Below are positions 26,501 through 38,900 of a DNA stretch of 64,000 nucleotides, piece after piece. The stretch spans positions 12,137,294-12,201,293 of the forward strand of contig OX457044.1 in the NCBI GenBank assembly GCA_949752735.1, in the 5' to 3' direction. Under the pieces are notes generated by a model. It made no database searches. It had not been told where the DNA came from and saw only the letters and a program-made list of their open reading frames with translations. The position numbers and the translations under genes were made by a program. The number at the start of each line of letters is the position of its first letter. Within the stretch, counting starts at the first letter, position 1. This DNA is from Lumbricus terrestris. Taxonomy: Eukaryota; Annelida; Clitellata; Crassiclitellata; Lumbricidae.

Positions 26501-29500
26501 TGCACCTAATCTAATCTAATTACCCTTCAACATTATCATAATGCACTTAATCTAATTACCCTTCAACATTATCATAATGCACTTAATCTAATCTAATTAC
26601 CCTTCAACATTATCACAATGCACTTAATCTAATTACCCTTCAACATTATCATAATGCACCTAATCTAATCTAATTACCCTTCAACATTATCATAATGCAC
26701 TTAATCTAATTACCCTTCAACATTATCATAATGCACTTAATCTAATCTAATTACCCTTCAACATTATCATAATGCACTTAATCTAATTACCCTTCAACAT
26801 TATCATAATGCACTTAATCTAATTACCCTTCAACATTATCACAATGCACTTAATCTAATTACCCTTCAACATTATCATAATGCACCTAATCTAATCTAAT
26901 TACCCTTCAACATTATCACAATGCACTTAATCTAATCTAATTACCCTTCAACATTATCACAATGCACCTAATCTAATCTAATTACCCTTCAACATTATCA
27001 TAATGCACTTAATCTAATTACCCTTCAACATTATCACAATGCACTTAATCTAATTACCCTTCAACATTATCACAATGCACTTAATCTAATTACCCTTCAA
27101 CATTATCATAATGCACCTAATCTAATCTAATTACCCTTCAACATTATCATAATGCACTTAATCTAATTACCCTTCAACATTATCACAATGCACTTAATCT
27201 AATTACCCTTCAACATTATCATAATGCACCTAATCTAATCTAATTACCCTTCAACATTATCATAATGCACTTAATCTAATTATCCTTCAACATTATCACA
27301 ATGCACCTAATCTAATCTAATTACCCTTCAACATTATCACAATGCACCTAATCTAATTACCCTTCAACATTATCACAATGCACCTAATCTAATTACCCTT
27401 CAACATTATCATAATGCACCTAATCTAATCTAATTACCCTTCAACATTATCATAATGCACCTAATCTAATCTAATTACCCTTCAACATTATCACAATGCA
27501 CTTAATCTAATCTAATTACCCTTCAACATTATCACAATGCACCTAATCTAATTACCCTTCAACATTATCATAATGCACCTAATCTAATCTAATTATCCTT
27601 CAACATTATCACAATGCACCTAATCTAATCTAATTACCCTTCAACATTATCATAATGCACTTAATCTAATTACCCTTCAACATTATCATAATGCACCTAA
27701 TCTAATCTAATTACCCTTCAACATTATCACAATGCACTTAATCTAATTACCCTTCAACATTATCATAATGCACCTAATCTAATCTAATTACCCTTCAACA
27801 TTATCACAATGCACCTAATCTAATTACCCTTCAACATTATCATAATGCACCTAATCTAATCTAATTACCCTTCAACATTATCACAATGCACCTAATCTAA
27901 TCTAATTACCCTTCAACATTATCATAATGCACTTAATCTAATTACCCTTCAACATTATCACAATGCACTTAATCTAATCTAATTACCCTTCAACATTATC
28001 ATAATGCACCTAATCTAATCTAATTAACCCTTCAACATTATCATAATGCACCTAATCTAATTACCCTTCAACATTATCATAATGCACTTAATCTAATTAC
28101 CCTTCAACATTATCATAATGCACTTAATCTAATTACCCTTCAACATTATCACTATGCACTTAATCTAAGTTCTGTGGCATAACCTCCTCTTTCAAGTGCA
28201 TTAATGCAAGCATTATTCAAGGGTCTGGCCTTGGGCCAGTCAACTTTCTTTCCTTAATTTCTGGATTAAAGCTACTGTTTGTAGCATAGATGTAAAAAAC
28301 GATGGAAACGAAATAAAAAACGGAAAAAAACGTCGTTTTTTTCGAAAAAATAAAAAACGACAAAAAAACGATGAAAAAAACGGAAACGGTAAATAATTTG
28401 ACTTTGCTACATCTAAAACCGCATTTTAAGCTTGAAAACATTCATTAGGAACCTACTACACGCAGGCTATCTCTTAAATGATGATGTTAAACGATGAAAT
28501 AATGACTTTAGTTAGATGAATTCTTGAGAGTTGGCGGAAAACATAAGGAATATCAGAAAAAAGTGAAAATTAAGGAAAATAATAACCGAAAGTAAATGAA
28601 TAAATAAAGTTAAAGAAAGAATAAAAAACGATAAAAAACGATGGGATAAATAAAAAACGAAAAAAACGACGTTTTTTGGGAGAGAATAAAAAACGGAAAA
28701 AAACGTTTTTTACATCTATGGTTTGTAGGTAATAGACTTTTTAAATATGCTGATGACTGTTACCTAATTATTCCTGCATCTAATATTGACACTACTGATG
28801 CTGAACTTAATCACATTGCAGAGTGGGCTAGTAATTGTAACTTGCGCCTCAATCATAGCAAGTCATGTGAAGTCATCTTTAGGCGTCCCCGTTCCAAAAC
28901 TTCTGATTGCCCTCCCCCCATTATAGGGATTGAACGAGTTAATGCAGTCAAGGTTCTGGGTTTAACGCTTTCATATAGATTGGGTTTTTCTGAGCACATT
29001 GATAACATTGTCTGTAAAGCAAAGCAGTCATTTTATGCACTTCGTGTCCTTGTTTCACATGGTTTGACAGGTAGCCGACTCCATGATGTTGTGCGTTCCA
29101 CCACTCTTGCGCGAATGCTTTATTCTTCACCAGCATGGTGGGGTTTTGCAAATGAGGGTCAGAGGAGTCGTCTGTCCGCTATTATTAGAAAGTTGATAAG
29201 ACAGGGTTTTTTGCCCTCTAACACCCCTACTTTTGACATGTTATGTTCTAAGGCAGATGTATCCCTCTTTTCTTCTATCCTCTGTGACCCCGGGCATGTC
29301 CTCCATTATCTTCTTCCACCTGAACGTGTAACTGGTTACTCCCTTAGGCCCCGATCACACAATCTTGAAATACCACGTTGTGATTCGTTGATTGCAAAGG
29401 GATTTATCACCAGAATGTTATATAGTTAGCTTGTTTGTCGATGATAGTTTAGTAATTATATTATATTTAACTTTTGATTATAATTTGCACATTTTTATTA

Positions 29501-29938
29501 CCTATAATTACTTCTATGTATTATAATGATGTTCTGTGTCCCATTGTGCGTTTGCAAGTGGAGTAATAAAGAAAATACTTACTTACTTACTAATTAATTA
29601 ATTACCCTTCAACATTATCATAAAGCACTTAATCTAATTACCCTTCAACATTATCATAATGCACTTAATCTAATTACCCTTCAACATTATCACAATGCAC
29701 TTAATCTAATCTAATTACCCTTCAACATTATCATAATGCACTTAATCTAATTACCCTTCAACATTATCATAATGCACTTAATCTAATTACCCTTCAACAT
29801 TATCATAATGCACCTGGCATCTAAAGGTCAATTTTCATTAATTCAAAGCATTGCTTAAAATGAAGTTATATCAGGAATTATACTCTGAAGATGTTTAGTC
29901 AAAATCCTGCAGTCAAAGCTACGGTTATATGCAGGTTG

Positions 29939-29984
<46 letters not shown>

Positions 29985-32900
29985 AAAGAGACTGACTGGT
30001 GGACTGAGGAGAGCAGCTCTACGTTTCATTTGTACATTGACTGCGTTGTTTCGAATGGCAAGCTGCGCAGTTTCAGTGCGAGAAACACATCACAAACATA
30101 ATATTTTGCAATTGCAATCATAAATGTGCGCACAATCTCCTTCATGTGTATTCTATATTTCTGCATTGCTTCTGCTGCATAGAATGATGACATAATCAAC
30201 CTCCCTCTTCCCTCCCTTTCCCCCCCCCCAATTCAAAAAGTATAGCACAGAAGATTTGCTGTTGCAGTTGGTCTAACTTTCTTCATTCGGTTGCCTAGCA
30301 CCCAGCATACAATGAGTCAGTGGTCATTGTTAAGGCAAACAAAAAAATGTGTTTCCGGTAACCCGACCGACGCACTAAAATTGCCGCGACTTGAATTATT
30401 TTGTGAAAAGCTTTTTTATTGACATAATTCAGTGATATTGCCTTCTGTTGTAGGCTCTTGAATTGGGTAATTATAGTTATAGCATTGACTAAGGCAGACA
30501 ACATACCAACTGTCTTTCAAGGTATACAAGAATTCATTAATTAGAGCAATCTATAGTTTCCCAAGGTCAGTTTGACAAGGCAGACGGTTGTGGGTGGGGG
30601 TGGAGGGGAGAGTAATAGACCTTAAGGCCAAGGTTTGACACAGCCGAGATCTTCTCGTTGTAAACAATGGGTGGCTATCGAGAGAACCGCCTGCCAATCA
30701 AGCAACCACACAAAGAACCCTGTAGCTATAGGCTGTCTAAACTAGGTGAGGATTTGTCCACTGGGTACCTCTATGCAGATTAGCTAGGCTTAGAGCGTTT
30801 TACCTCAGCATGTGTGTCCTACAAATATTCCTGTGTTTATTTAAACACACACACATATATATATATACACACACACTTATATATGTATATATATATTAGA
30901 ATGGTCCAAAAAAATGAACATCGAAATATTTGAAAGGCAAGTTGTTTTTTCTGTACATCTTGTACAAGAAACCCACAGTGCAAAATATTAAAACACTGAC
31001 TCTATCTTCAGGTCACTCAATGCTGTCAAAGTTTTAACATACTAACTACATTGTAAACACTGCAATATAACTGGCGGGCCTTCAGTCAACGAGCACTGAG
31101 CCTTCCATTTTAGCTGTTAGCAATATTATTTAATTGCCAGTATGAAAAGCAGCTGCAATTAGTGTTTAATTGACTTCCAGTGTCTAATAAAAGCTATCTA
31201 AACATGCTGTCAGCATGTCACAATGTCGGTTCAGAAAGTCGAATTTGACCATGAAGATTACGATGAAGCATCGCCACCTAGAGTAATGCTTAGTGTCTTC
31301 GCTCTTCGTCATCGAGTCATTGACGGGGTGCTGATTGTTGCAACTAATCTCAGAAATCTCTCTGCCCCATCATTCACGACTTGGTCTGTAGGCCTACTTA
31401 GGAGGAAGATCCAACAACGTCTCCTTGATACAAAGAGATTTCATAAACCACCGACTCTCTGTTATTCCTCTCCTTTTTCCTTAGGAACCTACGGCTTGCA
31501 TTCTATGTTCTTCTTCTTTACTTGCGTCTTGATTATCTCTTTTCTCTTTCATTAACTGCTTCTTGGAGAAAAATAAGAACCCAGCAAGGTCAATGTCAAT
31601 TCCTAAATACCACACTTGTTAGCTGCATGTTGTGCATGGTGGAGTGTGAAGATCCCCTGTTAGAAAATACAGAGGAACAGTTCTGTAAGTCTTCATGAGC
31701 ACGATGGCTGCATCTTGGCACTTCCTGCAGTCAGTTATTTTAGAGCCTGAAATGCACGGACTAGCGGACTGTTATGATGAAAGACCACTGTTGGTGATAA
31801 ACGTTTGAATAACTGGCTATCGGGTCCAGACGATGCAGCCATCACAACTGTGAAGACTGTATCCAATAGGCTATAGACTCTTTTGCGAGATGTCTATACA
31901 AGCTAAATGCCACAGAAGCAAACAAAATAAAGCACCAAACAATTAGCAACATCCGTAATGGATCCCATGGCAGTGTTGGAAGTAGTAGTGTAAAATAAAA
32001 GAGCCTCGATATGTTTTTCCACTGTCAATGATCTTGACAGCGACGTTGGTCATGGCAGCTCCAATACCCGATGGAATAGAAGCTTTGGCACAGCAATGAG
32101 CTAATCGAATTTGATATTTGGGCTTGAAGTCAACAATTATTGACAAAAGGTCAACCCAGTGTGAGAATTGTGGAAAAATAACTGGGGTTGAACCATGATC
32201 CACTTGGAATTGGGGTGTGAAAAACAGACTTTACTATGGGGCTCTAAGAAAGACTGGGGCTGATACGCCCAGCAATTCTCACCCTGGGTCAACTTATGCG
32301 CTCTCTTCTTTCTCCTGTAAGGTTACTTTACTATTCCAGTGTGGAACTAAGAGAACACCTTTCCTCTTGACTTCGTGAATGAAGGATTTTCTCAGATTGA
32401 CGCTATAATGGTTCGGCTATCAACCCAACCCTGGCATGCCAAAGTGAGCTTCAAGAAATAGACCTTTGGCCATGCAGTATTGAACTGCAAATAGGATGTG
32501 ACTAGAAAGCCTGTTAAAAATAATACTGCGGTCCAGTGTTGAAACCAGCTCAATTTATCGAACATCATGGGGGCACGTGCCCTAATGCTCCCTTCGAGTC
32601 TCCTAAGGGTAGGCCTATTTAAGTATAGGCCTACTTATCAATGTTCTGAGAGGGACAACCAGCAAATTTAATAAAATTGTTCTTGAGAACATCACTTTAC
32701 ACTTTTACAGCCACATTAACACATTGGCCGCCTACACGCCATGTTAAATGACTGGCTGAAGGACGAGTTAACTCGTCCTTGGCGGTCAACGTGTTAAGGT
32801 TGTCAGCAGCCCGATATTCAATGTAAAAATACAGGGAAAAACCATACTATTTTTAACCCCATTTTGGGGGAGATTCCATGGTCAGATTTTGTCGGATTTT

Positions 32901-35900
32901 TGATATTTTTTTCAGCAGAAAATTCTGAGGAAGAAACCGTTTAGAAAGCTTATGTTACAATTTTTCCCTGGTCAAACCGCAAATTGCCTGGACTATTAAT
33001 ATATAGCCCCAAAACCCCAACTTTGATGCTCGTGAGTGACCCCAAAATATTACATTTTTGGCATAAAATTTCACACAGGTACTTTTTAGGTCAAAATGAA
33101 CAAATGTATCCGCATGCCTCAAAAATCCAAAAGGAAAAAATTTTTACATGCCATTTTGGACCAGTCTAATATATATATATATATATATATATTTATTTAT
33201 GTATATATATCGTCCCAGTGCCACTTGAGCCACCTCTAAACGGTGGCTGGGGAACAAAAGTGGTAAATACTCACTGGCTTTGCCAGTCCCCAACGAACCC
33301 AGAAGTGATGTTCTGTTCCCACTCATCTTCCCCTTCCCCTCCCACTCCACCTTGTCAGAAAAGATGTCAACAAAATGAAATTAATAACATTGTTTTCTAA
33401 AGCAGTTTGTAGGTACAAACATTCTGCAAGTAGCAGTTTAAACTTGCTTAGAACACGTACTTTGTTGCTTCCAAGTTCAGCGCTAATTGATTTTCCCATT
33501 CATCTTGCAGCACAGTTTGTAAATTTTAAGAGGTTTTTTCTAGAACAACAGTGAATATGGACAACATAGATGGTCACAATGGAATAGTCAGCAGTAATTA
33601 ACAGAGAAAACTCAAGAAGGATTTTCAGGATCTACATCGCTAGTACATTCAAACTCATCAACTCACAACGGATCCAGGACAAGCAGCTTTGAACTTACCA
33701 CACAGGCATTCATGGACTGATTTCCGACATTCCTTAAATCTGTAACAGAGATACAAAGTCAAAAATGACTTAGCAATATATAAACGCCTTCTCTGATAGG
33801 CTGGTCTTCCAATAGAAATAAGGCCACTGGCCAAGCCAGTATCTCTACTTAAAATCATCTATGGCTCTGCAAAAACAATTACACCTCCTGTGACCTGTGA
33901 CACATCAACCTTAAGTAACAAACAGTGCACAACACACTGAGGCAGTTGACCCACACTGAAACATCAGATCCGTTTTAAGACCTAGGCACGCGAGGCACGT
34001 GCCTAGGCCCCGAGCAACATGGGGCCACACAGCAGCTAAAAACCAAAGTAATACCTCGGGAACACATGAGCCCAATTGCAATACGGTAATATTATTCAAC
34101 AATTATTAATAATCATTATTATAAAGTTCTATCATCATTATGACTGTCGCCAGAGCTCCAAGAGCTGACGGCACCAGGTGACCAGGTGATCATCATTATA
34201 ATTCTTACTATTATCAGTTCTAACGATTCTGCAAATATTCTAGTCCGTTTCTAGTTGTTTAAGTAATGAAAAAAGCTTATAATAATCAACGTATTAGCCT
34301 ACGGTTAATATTATATTGTATCTATATATTGTATCTATAAATTTATATAGCGCCTCTCACAGAGCACACCGATAAGAGGCGCTCCCAATGCGTAATACCA
34401 AGAGAGAAAAAGGGTTTTGAGACAACGACAAGAGGCAAAGATGTCGAGGGAAGGTATAGGAGGCCTGCTCGGTAGATGGTTGTGAACTTCACAAACTAAT
34501 TTAACTTGACAATATCTAAAACTGTTCTCATCACTTCATTTCCACATCCAGAGTTAAGTCGTCTTTCTTAATTTAGCCTTTAGCCTGCCCTTCTATTATG
34601 CATATTGTGATTTTCAGTTATCACCGAATTGTCAGCAGCAAATTTGCATTCTTAATTGAATGCCGAACATAATAATAAAATGCGGTGAAATGCTTGCAAA
34701 GTTCTATCTTCAAGATCTTTACCAACTCAATTAATTTCATTACTCGAGCACAGGAGTAGGTCTACTACATTAGCCTATGTCGGTGTCATTTGTAAAACAT
34801 CAGTGGTATCTTTGTCAATAATAATCTATGGCATGATAACGAGTGGTAGCAAGTATAATCTGGAATCAACATTTCCAGCCTTGAAATTGCAATAAGAATG
34901 TTTCTGTCATTGATGGTGACAACAGTTAGGCCTAGGTCTACTGTACCACGAATGTTTTTCCCCAAACTTTAAGGCCAAATGAAACAAAAATGAAATTCGG
35001 AATCCTACAATGTAAGAACGATTCAAACGGTCTGCCAGAATCTGATGTTATATAATCTTTGAATTTCGATGATAGGCCTATTAGCCTGTAAGAGATTTTG
35101 CTGAGGTCAAAACATGAATGTGAGTTTGTAAGAAATTGTCCTGGCAATTCGTGCATTTACTTTTACTTTCAATTTGTTTAACAAATTAACAGCAAAAACT
35201 ATGAAGCGTCACAGCGTGCACACAAAACTGTTGTTTAGTAGCCATATAGCTGTGCTAGTTGTGATGGCAGTTTAGTCCTATGTTAAGAAATTTTAACAAG
35301 ATTACACATAGCTTCGATTTGCAGATATTTAGCACGATTGTAAAGTCAATAATCTACCTGTGATTCAACTCTCTTTCCTTTTCAAGCCACGGCGAAAATT
35401 TATTCGACAACTTTGTATCTGAACTTCGCATCAAGTTCTTGACTCGCCAGAAAAATGCCTAAAAATAATTTATAAAAAATGACAAAACCACAGCAATTAG
35501 TCAGTTATGCAAAATAAAACTGAAACGACATCTAACAACGACAGAGAATCAGACGTCAACTATTTGACAACTATTATTATAGCACCCAGCACAGACAACA
35601 TGATACGCCTGAACTTATAATAACTGCTACAAGCATTCTTACACTAAATGCTCACAAACAGAATACGCTCAAATATTCTCATGTGAATATCAAGTTCAAT
35701 GCCACTATTTTCAGCCCACAATTTATTTAAAATTTCGATATTTGGACATTTTCACGAAAACCTGTTAAAATCTAAGTAAAGCCTGTAATTTCGCAACAAA
35801 ACAGACAACATGCTCCAAAGGGAACAAGCAATTATAATACGTTGGCGTTGCGTTTCACAAGTTTTCACTTAGCTGCGACGTAGTTGGCTAGTAACTTAAG

Positions 35901-38900
35901 CCCTGCTCATGCATATATGCATTTAGATAAGACTGTAGATTCAATAGAATGATGATGACGATGATGATGATGATGATGATGGTGGCAGACATTCCCAATA
36001 GAAGAAACGAGCGAGAACCATTGTTGATCTGTAACAGAGCTCAAGTCGAACTAATCAACTAACGTCGAGAGTCTTTTCGTAGCTGATGGCCGCCTTCATC
36101 GTGTCGTCGCTGTAGTCGAGCGTGTCTTTCCACGAATGCAGAAGGAACATGAGTCGAAGTTGGCCGGCCGAGTGCTTCTTCAGAGCGTCCTTGATTGTGA
36201 TGAAGTTCTTCAGAGATTTCGACATCTTGCATCCAGAGATCGTCAAGTGACCAGAGTGCAGGAAGTAGCGAACCCAATGGTCGTTATCAAAGTACGCCTA
36301 AATTACACAGGTCCCACATATAACAGACGTCATTTACATCCAGATTTAATCAGAAATTATATTACCTCATATCATGTGATGAGTTGCAGCTTCTTCACCA
36401 ACAGACAAACAACAAGCTATACTTGGGAGAGCAAGACCAGTCAGGGTCAGCAGAAAGCGGATTGTTTATTAGTCGATTGGTTGAACATTCGTTCTGCACA
36501 AACTGCATACAAGGACATCAAGATAGCAGTCAACTGATGCTGATATGAGATGATGAAGCACTGAAGAAGGACCAACCTCTGCCTGAGCCAATTCATTGTC
36601 ATGATGAGGAAACTTCAGATCAACTCCTCCAGTATGAATATCCAGCGAATCTCCCAAAATGCTACTTGCCATCACAGAACATTCAATGTGCCAACCAGGT
36701 CGACCCTGTCCAGAAAGAACAAAAGAACATTGTCCGATATACTGATGTAAGTTTAAGTTATCATACTTTGAACATAACTTACATCACGGCTTCATTACAA
36801 CACCAGTAACACAGAACAGATATGATTTAGAAATCAAAGTCATCCTCATCATGAACAAAGGTCCTCCTCCTCCTCCATTCCACATGATCACTGATCAGCA
36901 TGCTTCTTCAATGCTATTCTACCCAACTTCTGCCAAATGCTGACTAGATTTCAATTCACTCCATTAACATATATCAGTTGCATTATGGCAACCAACTGAT
37001 GTGTCATGCAGCATATATCTATACTCACCAATCTCTACGTTTTATACAACTTATCTCCACGAGTCATGTTGAGAAAAAATACAGTACGTCCACATATTTT
37101 AATTTGTTACCGCATAGAAATATCCATCAGCAGGCATGAACTAGATAGAGAAAATACTTGTGGGTTAACCTTTCCCCAGGGTGAGTCCCATGAAGGTTCT
37201 CCGGGCTTTGATGACTTCCACAATGCAAAGTCTGCCAAGCTTTTCTTCTCACTCAGCCGTTCCTCTGACACACTCAGATCACCTGATTAACAGGCAGAAG
37301 AAGACATTGTATATACAAGCCATGTACGGTACATACGAGAAAGATCAGAATCTTAGCAAATTTAAGCAACAACATTAAACAGTTGCAGATCTTGATTAAT
37401 TATTGAGTTTTCTTGTTCATTAACTGACTGAAAATATGTAATTGCACGCAACACATGTGAATAGAAGAGGTAAATAGCTAAATCGAGTTCTGTCGTCTGC
37501 ATATAGTGTTAATTGCATCCTATTCACATCTGATGCTTGGCATATTCTTCTTTATATTGCTGTTTGCAAGATATTAAATAAATAATTGATCACAGCCAAA
37601 GATTATTCAAGTCACTCCATTCAATATGTATCCAAGTATGTATGTTTGTTTAATTACAAAAAACAACTGGCAAAACGATGCAGGTGTACAGCAACATAAT
37701 TCACAGTATGGTCACTTAGTGCTTATGGTTGGGTTTGTTAGTATATGTTTTAAAATAAATCATTAGATAAATTTCATACAGTCTTTATTTGGAAGGGTGA
37801 AATTGTAGGCTGTTTGCCTAAAGTTAATGGGTTTCGCTGCAGTTGGAAGAGGTTACGGAGGACATAAAGTTCCCTGCTGTGAATAGCTCTAAACAGCACA
37901 ATGTCAGCCTCTTGCGCCAATGATTATGCTGTAAGAGTATCAGGATGCAGGGCTTAAAGTGTGGCTGGACGGTCATGGACGGCGTCCATGCACTTATTTT
38001 AAAATCTGAATGCCATCCAGTCACTTATTGGCAAGCAATGACTGGAAAGGTAAGGGGCGCACAGGCACTTCTTTTGGAAAGATAAGGGGGCGTCCAGGCA
38101 CTTCTTTTGGAAAGATAAGAGGCATCCATGCACTTATTTTCCCACATTTTAAGCACTGTCAGTATGTAAGTAGCTGGCTCGTCTAGGTCTGTTCACGGAG
38201 CCCTCAAGGCAGGTTTTGTCCCTTCCGCTCACAAGGCCCCATCATGTAGGAGAGGAATACACATTATTTAACAATGCAAAAAAACTGGCTAAATTTGTGT
38301 GTGAAATCAGTGCATAGCTCCAACTGGCAGGTATGGCACACCAATGGTTCCGAAAGCGTTTGTCTAATGACAGTCGTAACTATATGACACTGACAGCAGG
38401 GTCATTCCACGTCAAATCAACCAAAATTCAGAAACATCCCCACCACACCATCTCAGAATTTGATTATATTTTGTCAGTTTGTAAACCAACATATCTTAGG
38501 AAGCTATGCAAAATACTAGCTCAAAATGTTGCATAGTCTTTGAGATATGGCCATTTTTATAGTGGGGGGTAGCGACAGCTCGCGAACGACTTAATTCTGA
38601 GGCGGTTTTGATGGCTAATAACTCGGGAAGTATGCTAGATATTTCTATAAAATTTTCACAACATTAGCAGTTTTATGAGTAGATTCTGAAAATTGCAAAA
38701 TTTTACAGTTTGAACCATTACTCGTGAGCCCAGCTCAGTCTGAAAATGACATTTTGTTCATTTCGACAGTATGAAACTTGATATTTGAACAACCACTACT
38801 TCATTGGTATTAAATATAAAGTCCCAGAACTTTTTGGGTTTGTAATGGGCCTTGTGGTGAATAACCTGACAAATTCTGAGGTATTTTAAAGGCTAACTTG

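Noticed and set aside
15771..28168. CRISPR-like array (36-bp repeats)
   Set aside because: There are no unique spacers; monomers abut directly and the setting is a eukaryotic intron.
31223..31555. 110-codon open frame as a gene
   Set aside because: No recognised domain, no splice or conservation evidence, and it lies inside repeat-rich intron 14.
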